Origin: Escarpia spicata | Lineage: Eukaryota; Annelida; Polychaeta; Sabellida; Siboglinidae | Length of the DNA: 64,000 nt | Assembly: GCA_963995525.1 (NCBI GenBank) | Contig: OZ023213.1 | Span: forward strand, 37,924,571-37,988,570 | Direction of reading: 5' to 3' | Shown here: positions 1-10,260 of the stretch, piece after piece | How positions within the stretch are numbered: position 1 is the first letter of the stretch | How the letters are laid out: every line of letters begins with the position of its first letter | Made by a program: the position numbers and the translations under genes | The notes under the pieces: generated by a model | What the model saw: only the letters and a program-made list of their open reading frames with translations | Database searches by the model: none | What the model was told of the DNA's origin: nothing

Positions 1-249
1 CTTTACATCGACTTAACGACAGACAAAAACGAGTTGGCCTTTGCTGTTTGAATTCGTCATGTTTTCACTTAGCTATTAGGCCTAATAAGGTGCTATTGGT
101 AGGCCTACTATCACAGGTGACCTCCCGTCTGCTTTTGGGCCATCCTCCTACCTTGTTAAAAGTTTTACTTAGAACCAACATCCCACCTTCAATGCCAAAA
201 TGCAAAATACCTGGTAATTAAGTGGAGTTGCAAAGTTGGCAACATTAGT
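1..249. other. Unannotated leading sequence
   Basis: I see no coding sequence or recognisable repeat here. It ends at the short direct repeats of TTAACAAGATT that form the 3' tail of the CR1 copy described next. Confidence 0.5.
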
Positions 250-833
250 TTAACAAGATTTAACAAGATTGCCACCCAGAGAATTAACTCTAGGTGGCAG
301 GTGGACAAGGAAGCCATTTGGCTTATCGAGATTCCAACCCTTTTATCTATGTGTATCCCGCCCTTCTGAGGTATGTGTCGATTTTATTGTTAAACATATT
401 CACGCTACTAGCACCCACACAATCAGCAGATAATATGTTCCATTCATGTACAGTCCTTTGTGAAAATGAGAACTTTCTTATATCTAATCTACACTGCTCC
501 TTTGCTAATGTAACTTCATGTCCTCTAGTCCTTCTATCTTTCTTAACTGAGAAAAAATATTTCTATCAATATTTTCATAACCATTTATTATTTTAAACAC
601 TTCTATCTGATCTCCTCTCAAACTCCTGGTCTCTAGTGTTGTTAAACCACATCCTTTTAGGCGAATTTCATAACTAAGATCCCTCCGTTTTGGTATCAAT
701 TTAGTCGCTCTCCTCTGTACTCATTCTAGCATATATATGTGTCCTTCTTGCGATATGGCCTCCATGCTTGTATACAATATTATAAATGAGGCCTCACTAT
801 TGTTTTGTACAGCGGTATTATTAATCCAAGGAT

Positions 834-1160
834 TTAATTTCCCTTTGAAGCTGCAATTCCGCACAGCTCTGAAACCTTCATATCAGCTCTAATGGTTAAC
901 CCTAAGTCCTTTTCTTTTACACTAGTACTTAGTACAGTACCCCCCATTGTATATTCTACATCTTCGTTCCCATGTCCTGTGTGGAGGCATTTACATTTCC
1001 CAAAATTGAACAGCATTTGCCACTTTTCAGACCATTTTATCAACCTGTCAAGATCATCTTGTAAATGTTGTCTATCTCCATCACTTTTAATCTTTCTAAA
1101 CACTTTTGTATCATCCGCAAATTTCAACACCTTGCTTGTTATTTCATCTCCAAATCGTTG
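834..1160 (-). pseudogene. CR1 reverse transcriptase, FADD box and thumb part
   Basis: The minus strand encodes LKFADDTKVFRKI, the RT active-site motif C with its two aspartates. It is followed by a W(S)EKWQMLFNFGKCKCLH segment and KEKDLGLTI, the usual CR1 order after the palm. The frame is lost at about residue 98. The further downstream CR1 C-terminal region, ending in a KIINGYEN-like segment, lies at about 505-699 in another frame. It is a remnant of the same element as the 1294-1731 segment. Confidence 0.8.
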
Positions 1161-1293
1161 ATATATATTAAGAATAATATAGGTCCTAGTACTGATCCCT
1201 GTGGTACCCCACTCAATACCGATTTCCAGTTTGAAGCCTCCCCATCAATTACTACACGTTGTCTTATGTTAATCAGCCATTTTTCTATCCAGT

Positions 1294-1731
1294 TTATTTA
1301 CCATTTCCTATGCCATGGGCCTTTAGTTTAAGCAGTAATCTTTGATGTGGTACTTTGTCGAAAGCTTTTTGAAAATCTAAGTAGATGGTATCTACTGGTG
1401 ATCGTTCATCTACCCACTTAGTGATGTCTTCCAAAAAACATAACATATTTGTTAAGCATGACCTCGCTTTAAAAAACCCATGTTGAGATGAGTTTATCAA
1501 GTTATGTTTAACAAGAAAATCCACCATGTGATCTTTAATTAGTCTTTCTAATAATTTGCAAATCACTGATGTTAAACTCACTGGTCTATAGTTCTCTGAC
1601 TTGTTTCTCGAACCTTTTTTAAATAACGGTATAATGTTTGCCTCTTTCCATTCTAAAGGAACCACTCCCTCTTCTAATGACAAATTGAAAACTGCTGCAA
1701 GCGGTACGCTAATTTGTTGTACAATTTCCAA
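1294..1731 (-). pseudogene. CR1 reverse transcriptase, N-terminal and palm part
   Basis: About 145 codons encode the front of a CR1 reverse transcriptase. Visible landmarks, in order, are an IIPLFKKGSRNKSENYRPVS block (RT motifs 1-2), a HGFFKARSCLTN block and the motif A segment YLDFQKAFDKVPH, which holds the first catalytic aspartate. The frame closes soon after the LLLKLKAHGIG segment, before the GVPQGS and FADD motifs. Those motifs are found in other frames nearer the 3' end, so a frameshift separates them. In copy 2 of this family the motif A region is deleted, so this is the only place in the window where family A keeps it. Confidence 0.85.
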
Positions 1732-1925
1732 TAGTAGGTGATTTACTATCCTTCATAGCCCTTATTTTCTTAGCTACCATTTCCGGGTTTAATGGAAATA
1801 TAAAAATAACAGTTGTTTTCTCGGTGAGTTTACGTAATGATTGCCACCATTACTGTGAACCTGCGACGACGCACTGACGTCATATTTGCGTAATTTGACA
1901 ATGGCCACCGTCGTTGCCACAATTG

Positions 1926-2228
1926 ATGTACCCAGCACGTCGCCGTTTGCTTACGTCACAATCGAATTTTTGCGCGTGACCTCCGTCAAGCTATACACGT
2001 GAATTACATTACTATTACTGTACGACATCTCATAAATCAAACATTCTCGCATACAGTTTGTACTTTTAAAACTGTACATTATGTTTTTATCATAAAGAAA
2101 CACTTTTGTGATTAGAATTTCAACAAAATATTCGACGGAATGTCCGAACCCACTACGTGTTTGTTGATGGCTTGACGGAGATTTTGCTAGGCAACAGGTC
2201 ACGTGATGGATATGTCAATTGTTCACGC
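1926..2228 (-). repeat. Old interspersed repeat, family R1 copy 1
   Basis: This block matches 33612-33935 in the opposite orientation. The best-conserved stretches are the one around TTGCCTAGCAA next to TCACGTGA (2180-2215 here) and the one around GTCACGCGCA / GATTGTGACGTA (1935-1985 here). The middle has diverged. No coding potential is evident. I cannot name the family. It could be a MITE or an old duplicated non-coding element. The bases around it (1786-1925 and 2229-2814) hold nothing I recognise. Confidence 0.6.
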
Positions 2229-2814
2229 AACTGCGTAAAAATCACGTCATCGCGTACAATAAACGAAGCTTAAAAATTCTCAGCGCAACTGCTAACTACA
2301 AGGTAAAAAATTTTAGTTTGAAAAATACTGTGAAATAATCTTAGCTAAGAATGTGTGCGTTGAGCAGAGGCTAGATGGTAAAAAATTGATGGCTAAATAC
2401 TATATATGCTCCCCTAGTGCCCTTGTGACACGAACTCAGAACTATGGCAAACGTCGTGTAGACATCTATGTAACACTCCAAATGGCAGGGCCTAGGGAAA
2501 CGCCAACGTCTGGGAAATTGGAATCATCTCATATAGCGTTGAACGGTGGTTGCTACAACATTACGAGCAATTGTAAAAGCAGAGAAGGAAAACTCTAAAG
2601 ATAAACCACTCCTACGTTAGCCAAAGATAGGTCTGTTTGGAGTTCAATATCATAAGTAATAAGCCGATTTACATTTCAGCGGATTCTGATGAATGGCCGA
2701 TAAAAAAAATTAAGAAGATGATGGAAAACAGTTGGTTTATTTATAGAATGATCATATATACGAGAGTAAATACCAAAAATTCCGTGATTTTAACCACATT
2801 TTAACTGGATTGTT

Positions 2815-3228
2815 ATTTCGTGTGCTACTTTCGCTCGGTACCCCCTCACCCCCAGTGTATATATGATGACATGTGTTACAGAATTGTTCATGCAGCCCTT
2901 TCTCTGTTTGTATAAAGTTACACCAACTATTTCATAGGTTGGTAATGGGCAATCCAAATTTATTAATTCACAGGGATTGCCACTGTGCACAGACAATATA
3001 TACCGTGTATTTCGCATCCTGTGCACAGACAGGTACATAAAGATTACTGATCTATGTACCGCATATGCTATGTACTACAATTTGTACATATATATATATA
3101 ATAATTTTCCATTCTAGCTAGTTAGTGACTGAAAAAACCCTTGAATGCTGTTATACATATTTACAGCATACGAACTGTCACAGATTTACAATATATAATT
3201 CAAGGGAAAAGATACCTCTGTGCATACT
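2815..3228 (+). repeat. 414-bp direct repeat, copy 1
   Basis: The same 414 bases recur at 3701-4114 at a fixed offset of 886, and I saw no mismatch by eye. It contains a perfect TA/AT run near its 3' third. A minus-strand frame of about 75 codons is present in both copies, but with no sequence difference between them there is no evidence that it codes. The near-identity means a recent event. Confidence 0.9.
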
Positions 3229-3700
3229 GCACACCTTCTATATTACTAGCTAGATTATTTACCGCAATTTGCTATATACAAAAGTGGGGGGCTCAAACCC
3301 CCTTAGTGATCTGATATTGACCGTGCTAAATTGCAGATATTATATAAAAGACAATACATGTACATCAAAGACACACTGGGAGGGTGGGAGGGAATCAAAA
3401 TTTTGTTGACAGTTGAAGATGAAGTGTTCTGTACGGCAATGCGAATCGAACTGAACGAGAACCCGCTTCTCTGTTCTTACTGCAAACATTTTCCCGCGCA
3501 TGCGCTGCTGGCCAATCGCGTGCCGCTCAGGTGACGCGGTTTAATTAGCATTCTAGGCCAGTTTAATTAAGCGCTGGGGCGAATAAAAGGGGTGTGCAGT
3601 ATTAGAGGGGAAACAGGTTGTTTTTACCACCTAGCTTATCCGCTAGGTGCTCGCTACGTTGTTACACAAAAAAGCTTTTCATCCTGAAGGCCAAAAATTA
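3229..3700. other. Spacer between the 414-bp direct repeats
   Basis: These 472 bases are single-copy in the window. They contain two TATA-like sites, TTATATAAAAG near 3341 and GAATAAAAGGGG near 3581. They also hold a short hairpin, CACCTAGC ... GCTAGGTG, near 3629-3655. No convincing ORF is present. Either this is the unique part of an 886-bp tandem duplication, or it is the interior of a small terminal-repeat element. Confidence 0.4.
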
Positions 3701-4114
3701 ATTTCGTGTGCTACTTTCGCTCGGTACCCCCTCACCCCCAGTGTATATATGATGACATGTGTTACAGAATTGTTCATGCAGCCCTTTCTCTGTTTGTATA
3801 AAGTTACACCAACTATTTCATAGGTTGGTAATGGGCAATCCAAATTTATTAATTCACAGGGATTGCCACTGTGCACAGACAATATATACCGTGTATTTCG
3901 CATCCTGTGCACAGACAGGTACATAAAGATTACTGATCTATGTACCGCATATGCTATGTACTACAATTTGTACATATATATATATAATAATTTTCCATTC
4001 TAGCTAGTTAGTGACTGAAAAAACCCTTGAATGCTGTTATACATATTTACAGCATACGAACTGTCACAGATTTACAATATATAATTCAAGGGAAAAGATA
4101 CCTCTGTGCATACT
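3701..4114 (+). repeat. 414-bp direct repeat, copy 2
   Basis: Second copy of 2815-3228. The match begins at ATTTCGTGTG and ends at GTGCATACT, after which the two copies diverge (GCACACC against ACAAAAT). The block from 4115 to 4581 that follows holds no gene I can recognise and ends in a short AAT run. Confidence 0.9.
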
Positions 4115-4583
4115 ACAAAATAGTTTATGGGATCTCAACAAAACGCTTTTTGTGTAATTTGAGTGTTTCAATACGATTCAGATTTGTGTTCTAAAAGGGC
4201 AAAAGTGGTATTTTGCTTTGAAGTGCATATTATAGAAGGTAGGAAGGAGTGAGAACTATTATGATACTATACTCGGGCAATCACTGCCCTGTGGCCCCCA
4301 CGGTCCTAAATCCGACGCTCAGTGTGAGCACCCCTAATTTTAACACGATACAGCAAAACATTGTGACAATAAGAAACAGGGTCACACACATCACATTTCT
4401 GGACGACTTAAATGCAGGCACTTTCTCTTTAACCCACATCTTTCTTCTCCCGTTATGTTGCGAAATTCGCACCCGAACATTTTTTAAACCGCCCAGAAAG
4501 AAACATGCCGGTTATGCAGGTAGATTGTATATTTGTAAATAACCGTGGGGCATTGCCCAGACCTTTTAATAATAATAATAATA

Positions 4584-5968
4584 CAGTCATTTGCAAAAGT
4601 TTAAGACCAGGCACGATTTTTAAGCATTTTATGGTATGGAATCAGATTGCATCAGATAATGTCTGGATTGCATCATCCTATTTGGGCCTTGAAGCGATAC
4701 GCCTAGTCAGTACTTCCAGGTTATTTGTTTGCTGCTGTCAGTATCGATTAGGTGTTTTTCAGTTTTGTCTTCATCCCTGAAATGGGCAAAAAATCGTCTT
4801 TGACAGAGGTTCTAAGGGCACAAATAGTGACTCTACATGGAGAAGGATATACGGAAAGAGACATTAGTGCTAAATTACGTTATTCCAAGACAGCCGTGCA
4901 CAACGCCATCGTCAAATTCAATACTGATGGCACTTTTCGTGACAGTAAAACGAGTGGTCGTCCACGGAAAACTACGCTCAGGGATGACCACGCAATGAGA
5001 CGCATCGTGATGTGCTCGCCAATGAGCTCATGCAAGAAAATTCGGGCTGCTTTACGCTTAAAAGGTACGGAAATAAGTCTCAGTACTGTTTCGAGATGTC
5101 TCAGCAAGGAATTTGGGCTCAAGTCCCGCAAGCCGGCCCGGAAGCCACGCCTGACACCTGTGTTGAAAAAAAGAGACTGGACTTTGCCAGACGACATCGC
5201 CACTGGACTCTCGCGCAGTGGAAGAAAGTGTTGTTCTCAGATGAATCGACCATGCAACAGTTTATACCTCGCAAGAGGCACGTTAGGCGGCCAGTAGGTA
5301 AGCGATTTGAAGAGAAATATACAGCAGCCACAATGAAACACCCGCCAAGTCAGATGATTTGGGGTGCCATGTCATGTTTTGGCCCTTCTGGTCTGTATTT
5401 TATTCCACCTAACACCACTATGAATGGACCTAGGTACGTGGAGTTGCTGAAGGAGAAGCTGAAACTGCACATGGACATCCACAAATGTACGATTTCCATG
5501 TAAGATGGCGCTCCTTGACAGCGATCCAAGTTAGCCACTGATTTCCTCAAGAAGAACAAAATCTCCGTGCTGAAATGGCCTGGGAACAGCCCAGATCTAA
5601 AATCCCATTGAAAACCTGTGGACTATAATGAATGATAAGATGGCAGACAAACAACTATCAAGCGCTCAAAACTTGAAACAAGCTATCAAGGACGTTTGGG
5701 TCACCGAAATCACCCAGGAGTACTGCAAATCTCTGGTTTCTAGCATGCCATATCGCATCCAGGCGGTCATTGACAGCAAAGGAGGCAACACTAAATACTT
5801 AAAAGTACAGACACTGACACTTTTGGACGACTTAAAGTTTCATATTATGTTGTACTACGTTTATTTGGTGAAATAAACTGATATAATGTTATGTGAAAGC
5901 CAAAAATCATAGTTTTGTCAAATTTCTTCAAAAAATCGTGCCTGGTCTTAAACTTTTGCAAATGACTG
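4584..5968 (+). mobile_element. Tc1-like DNA transposon (dead)
   Basis: The element is 1385 bp with near-perfect ~39-bp terminal inverted repeats. The left end starts CAGTCATTTGCAAAAG and the right end finishes CTTTTGCAAATGACTG. It is flanked by TA (4582-4583 and 5969-5970), the target duplication of the Tc1/mariner group. It sits inside an AATAATAAT run that is the tail of a minus-strand L2-like LINE fragment, which resumes at 5971. The single transposase frame inside is broken. Confidence 0.93.
4782..5802 (+). pseudogene. Tc1-like transposase, frameshifted
   Basis: The likely original start is the ATG at 4782, giving MGKKSSLTEVLR. A paired helix-turn-helix DNA-binding region follows, with GYTERDISAKLRYSKTAVHN as the first HTH and a GRPRKTT hook (GRPR box) between the two. 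The catalytic part shifts frame near 5160-5190. After that come VLFSDES (first Asp of the DDE triad), IWGAMSCFG and a block ending in a stop near 5500, where the second catalytic Asp would lie. A last segment (5628-5802) holds the Tc1 C-terminus ending GGNTKY. One frameshift and at least two stops mean no functional enzyme. Intact family members are about 340 residues. Confidence 0.9.
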
Positions 5969-5970
5969 TA

Positions 5971-6150
5971 ATAAGATAACTTCTATTGCGCCTAGATCCT
6001 TGGAATCCAAGCACAGAGGCGCATAAAAACAAAAGGATTGGTCAATCTCAAAATCCATAAGTAGTTTTCCAGTTGTCAACAGATGGGTCAAGGCGCTAGG
6101 GAGCTACGGATGATAAGCAAGGTTGTAAAGATACTTTTTTTTTAAAGATA
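5971..6150 (-). mobile_element. L2-like LINE 3'-end fragment
   Basis: Read on the minus strand, this is the last ~170 bp of the LINE that is present more fully at 59231-60559 and 60591-61919. It covers the segment around CTAGCGCCTTGACCCATC through CTTGGATTCCAAGGATCTAG and the TTATTATT tail. The Tc1 element landed in that tail, which continues on the far side at 4569-4583. It has no coding content. Confidence 0.8.
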
Positions 6151-7325
6151 TGTTTTTAACATCGCCGTCATTCAGGCATGGTTCTCGGGATAGTTTTTAT
6201 GTAACCTTTCCTATATAACCTGTTGTGTCACTAATTTTTTTAGCACGGAAACCAACTGATGACTTAGCATTCCCAGTGTTTCCCCTTTTCAGGTCCTCTG
6301 TTTAAGCCACTGGCGTTGTGTTTGACGGCGACATCTCCTTGGCTTGTCAGGTCGCATATATCGAACTGCATAGGCCTATTATAACCAGAGGAATGTTGCT
6401 TCTACCTCGCCGTGCGTGAAAAAGAAAGCCGCAATCCGAATTTATACACGTTATCGTAGCAGCTAGACTCGTTTGTGCGAATGCTCTCCTTTCTGGTATT
6501 TCTATCTGAAGCACGGGTTCCCGTTAAGCAAGGCCTGCCGACTTGGTCTGTCCGTGGCAGCAGCAGTGCTTGTTTCATTCGGGGTGTCAAATGACTTCAA
6601 ATATCGTCTTCAACATCTTTCAATGTAACGTGTGGTCTGCCTACAATGTTCATTTCATGTCCTGTAGATTACCCAAGTTATATCACATTATTAAGTATTT
6701 CTAACTAACTTTCTATCTACACGCGATACTGTAACTATATTATATGGTCGTATACAAAGAGCAAATCAGTTTTCTTTGAAGATAGCATTACACATACGTT
6801 TTACCCACGTACACATAAACATGCAGAAGGGAGAGGGTAATTTGAAACTGTCGGCTCAATTCAAAACCATTCCAAATTATCCGGTCGTTGTCACGAAGCG
6901 TTTGGCGGGGCACACCTGCCCGCTATAACCATAGCGCGCAACGGCAGAACCATTCAGCGGAACGTTTGACTGTGTCGGCTTTATAAGTCTTTATTCGTTC
7001 TTGATATCCGTCTGACGACCCGCGGTTGGACTACACAATACGGGTGGACGCCCCACGGTGATACCGTCATGGGAGATCTTTCACGAGCCACCCCGGGTTG
7101 CTATGCCCATGGGTCGGCCCTTGTCCGGTATGCTTGCCGCGGCTTTATGTCGCCGTTCCGCTAAATGCTGAATGGATTCGTTTTTGACGAGCGGGACTCG
7201 TCTGTGTAAACAACAGCAGGCACCGTGTCGGCCCTGCGTGTCGGGGACAGCGCTGTCTGTCTAATAAGCGGTTTGTGTGGAGAGGTGACACGTCAAAGAA
7301 TTTGACAGTGTTTGATATATCACAT
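6151..7325. other. No recognised gene
   Basis: I find no convincing exon, RNA gene or named repeat. The stretch 6890-7140 is more GC-rich than its surroundings and includes ACCCCGGGTT. It could be part of the SINE-like remnant that starts at about 7326, but I could not align it to the better SINE copy at 13882. Confidence 0.4.
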
Positions 7326-7465
7326 AGTCTTCGTGCAGTAATTTCGGCGTGGCTGAATGCATCCCAACGAAGTCGAGATGATGTTCGAATGAACACGGGT
7401 GGAATGTGAAGCGGTTTTAGCAGTCCTACAAGGCCTGGATACCGCGCGATATAAGCCTGTTAGTA
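7326..7465 (+). repeat. SINE fragment (3' half)
   Basis: The segment CGTGCAGTAATTTCGGCGTG...GGCTGAATG, followed by GAAGCGGTTTTAGCAGTCCT and a GCGCGATATA end, matches the second half of the SINE at 13882-14200. There the order is TTTGTGCATTAATTGCGG, GGCTGAAAT, CGCTTTGAGCAGTCCT, GCGCTATAT. The tRNA-like head is not present. Confidence 0.6.
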
Positions 7466-7644
7466 TAGACGGATAACTGATAGCAGTAATGTGAACCAAT
7501 TTTAGAGTCTAGATTGTCCAAATCTACTCCTATGGTGTAAACAGTGGGAAGAGATATTGTGGCACAAGTACAAAAATCTATCCACGCCCTTCTTCGACAA
7601 AATTCACTATCCGACCATAGGGGCTGGTTCGATGTTTGATTGGG

Positions 7645-7850
7645 ACAGAGTGATTAATGGCAATCATCAAAGCAACAATCCTTGACGCGATGTCCATCTG
7701 TGTCGTATTTCATCAATGTTGCCATTTCCTTTGTGACTCGTCGCGATATTTCCATATTTAAATCATGCCAAATGTCATATAAAATCTACAGCGATCTCGA
7801 TTATGTGGCCGGTTTAATTAAGCTGCACAAAGGCAAATGCAGAGGTACTC
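7645..7850 (+). repeat. Old repeat family R2, copy 1
   Basis: This block aligns to 8645-8850 in the same orientation. Shared landmarks are TGTCCATCTG, CCTTTGTGACTCGTC, a CGATAT stretch with AAATCATG, and GTTTAATTAAGC followed by a CAGAGGT-type segment. Identity is patchy, so the pair is old. No open frame is conserved between copies. The related phrase CAGTTTAATTAAGCG also occurs alone near 3560. Confidence 0.55.
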
Positions 7851-8135
7851 GAGGTTTGTGTGTAATGGGCAATATCACAGTTATGATTCTTCCGTTATTG
7901 CCATAGGAAGACTCCCTATTGGTAAATGAGAATTGCGAGTGATGTGTGATTTTTGAGCACTTTTAAATTAGACAAGTTAGTAAATGTAATATGTTATGTA
8001 CTACATTAATTTTCATCTTTCTATTAGTGGCTGTGTGAATCTACATTCTCCGGCCGTTCGCACATTACCACGGTGGCTATTCAGCAGAATGCACTAATAT
8101 TAAAAATCAGTCTCCGGGCAAGGTCGATATTGACA

Positions 8136-8367
<232 letters not shown>

Positions 8368-8398
8368 AATATGTATAACTATATATATGTGTGTGTGT

Positions 8399-8476
8399 GT
8401 TGTTTTCGTTAGAGAAAAAAATGTGTGTGTAAATATATATATTTACACACACACATTTTTTTCAAACGAAAACAAC
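8399..8476. repeat. Hairpin-forming palindrome next to the GT array
   Basis: The arms GTTGTTTTCGTT and AACGAAAACAAC enclose A7/T7, TG/CA runs and a self-complementary AAATATATATATTT centre. The whole 78 bp pairs with itself apart from small bulges. It begins as the GT array ends. It may be a cruciform-prone tract, or the fused ends of a small foldback element. Confidence 0.85.
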
Positions 8477-8644
8477 AAATATATATACATATTCCATTTT
8501 AACGGCTTCTACAATACTTAATATTTAATGACTTGCAGCGAAAGTTTAAAGAGTATTGTTGGAAAAATATAAGGAGCACAGGAAACATCATAAGTGACAA
8601 ATGTGACTGATAGTCATAGATTTGATGACTTATGATACTACTCT

Positions 8645-8850
8645 CAGCGCAACCACCAAGGCAGCAGTCCTTAAAGAGGTGTCCATCTGATGCGTATCTC
8701 TCCAAAGTTAGCCATTCCTTTGTGACTCGTCCCGATATCTAAATCATGTCGAACGTCATCTATAATCTCGCGATCACGACAAGGATCACGCCTAGCGATG
8801 TGGTCAGTTTAATTAAGCGGCTCCGAGCCCCAGAGGTGGCCGTTGCTTTG
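8645..8850 (+). repeat. Old repeat family R2, copy 2
   Basis: Diverged direct repeat of 7645-7850, about 1 kb downstream, with the same ordered landmarks. From 8851 to about 9525 I see no gene or further repeat. Confidence 0.55.
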
Positions 8851-9529
8851 TCGGAACGCAGTGGCCATCAACTGACCGCCAGTGTCCTTCTGGAGTCCTG
8901 CGTCAGATGGGCTGATATCGGCCGAGTAATGCAGGGTTGATGGGACTAACAAGGGGCAAAGGGGAATTGGCTGGAGACAGAGGTTTAGGATAACGGGGTG
9001 TGTAGCATGTCCGGTCTTCAGTTGTAGGTTCCTGAATACACAATGTATTTTGCCGAACCCACTAAATAACACATACCCGTATACTGGATATATGTGAGCC
9101 CTGTATATAAAAATTACACTTGGCATCGTCATCAACAACACCATCTACGCCAAAAGTACCCCTTACATTTTCTTGCTGACAATCATCCAACTGCTGTCTG
9201 TGATTCGAGATTTCATGTTTTAGTGTAACATGTTTTATGTGTTCCATGATGTGCAGCTTTTAAATTATGCTTTATAAAATTACCGGTCGTCATGTGCGGC
9301 CAGAAGAATAATAAATGTATGACACGCGGATATGTTCCTATTTTGTTTTGTCTTTTAATCGCTATTACAATGTATGTAACACAGGATTTATATGGAGCTG
9401 AGAAAAGTGGCATAATATAGTGTGTGCAGTACGTTGCTTAACTGGAAATATATATTTAATAGATGGAAAGATGGACGATCTCGGTATGCAACTGCAAATC
9501 AGATAGAAAAATATGCAGTTGCACATACA

Positions 9530-10260
9530 TAGAACAGAGGTCAGCACAAAGAAGAGCAAGTCATGGTTAACAGCACAAGTAACATCAGAGCAGACATCAT
9601 CATGAATGGTGAAACGATAGAAGAAGTCAGCAGCTTTAAATAGTGGGAGCGGGAGCGACTGTGTCTAAGGATGGTAACTGCACCACAGAAATACGTATCA
9701 GGGTCGCCTCAGCAACGGCAGCCATGGCAAGATCGGAGAGGATCTGGAAAAGTAGTAATATACACTTCACAACCAAGTATAGCCTGTTCAGATCACTTGT
9801 ACTATCCATCTTTATATACGGATGTGAGACGTGGACACTCCTTGCTAAGGATGAGAAAAGATCAAAGCTTTCGAGATCAAGTGCTTGAGGAAGATACTCC
9901 GCATCTCCTACATGGAACAAAAGACCAATGAGTGTGTGCGGAGAAAGGTGACATCCCTGGTGGGACCACAAGAACCTCTACTGACAACTGTCAAGAGAGG
10001 GAAACTGACATGGTTTGGACACGTAACACGTCACGCTAGCCTCATGAAGACGATCCTGCAGGGCACCCTGGAGGGCACACGTCGCCATGGACGTCAGAGG
10101 AAGAGCTGGATAGACAATATTATGGAATGGACGGCCATCTCCGTGCCAGAGCTCCTCATCACAGCCACTGACAGACAGGAATGGCGGAACATCACAGCTG
10201 CAGCGTCACTTATGTCCCCCCGACGACCAAGTCGGTAAAGGGACTAAGTAAATAAGCAAT
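9530..10260 (+). pseudogene. RTE-like LINE, reverse transcriptase C-terminus
   Basis: This is the 3' end of a non-LTR retrotransposon of the RTE-like type. Visible pieces are a NGETIEEVSSFK segment ending at a stop, GATVSKDGNCTTEI, YGCETWTL (9812-9835), a KTNECVRRK block, WFGHVTRH, GRQRKSWIDNI and a WRNITAAA end. Frames change near 9880, and the 5' side is truncated at about 9530. The LINE ends shortly after the stop with a GACTAAGTAAATAAG-like tail. A more complete but different member of this general type is at 54640-56035. It has no host function and is dead by truncation and frameshift. Confidence 0.82.

Larger units (their letters stand above)
250..1785 (-). mobile_element. CR1-type LINE, 5'-truncated copy (family A, copy 1)
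   Basis: This is the 3' half of a CR1-clade non-LTR retrotransposon read on the minus strand. It carries most of the reverse transcriptase, the C-terminal region and a 3' end with repeated CTTGTTAAAT units. A second copy lies at 22561-25290 in the opposite orientation, and the two align through the RT and the 3' tail. Copy 1 stops about where copy 2 reads CCGGAAATGGTAGC, so it lacks the endonuclease and the first part of the RT region. Truncation at the 5' end is typical of target-primed reverse transcription. Frameshifts and stops show that it is dead. Confidence 0.85.

Noticed and set aside
2790..3924. Two matching ~80-codon minus frames in the 414-bp repeats
   Set aside because: The copies appear identical, so the match shows only that the DNA was duplicated. 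No family, start context or codon signal supports a protein.
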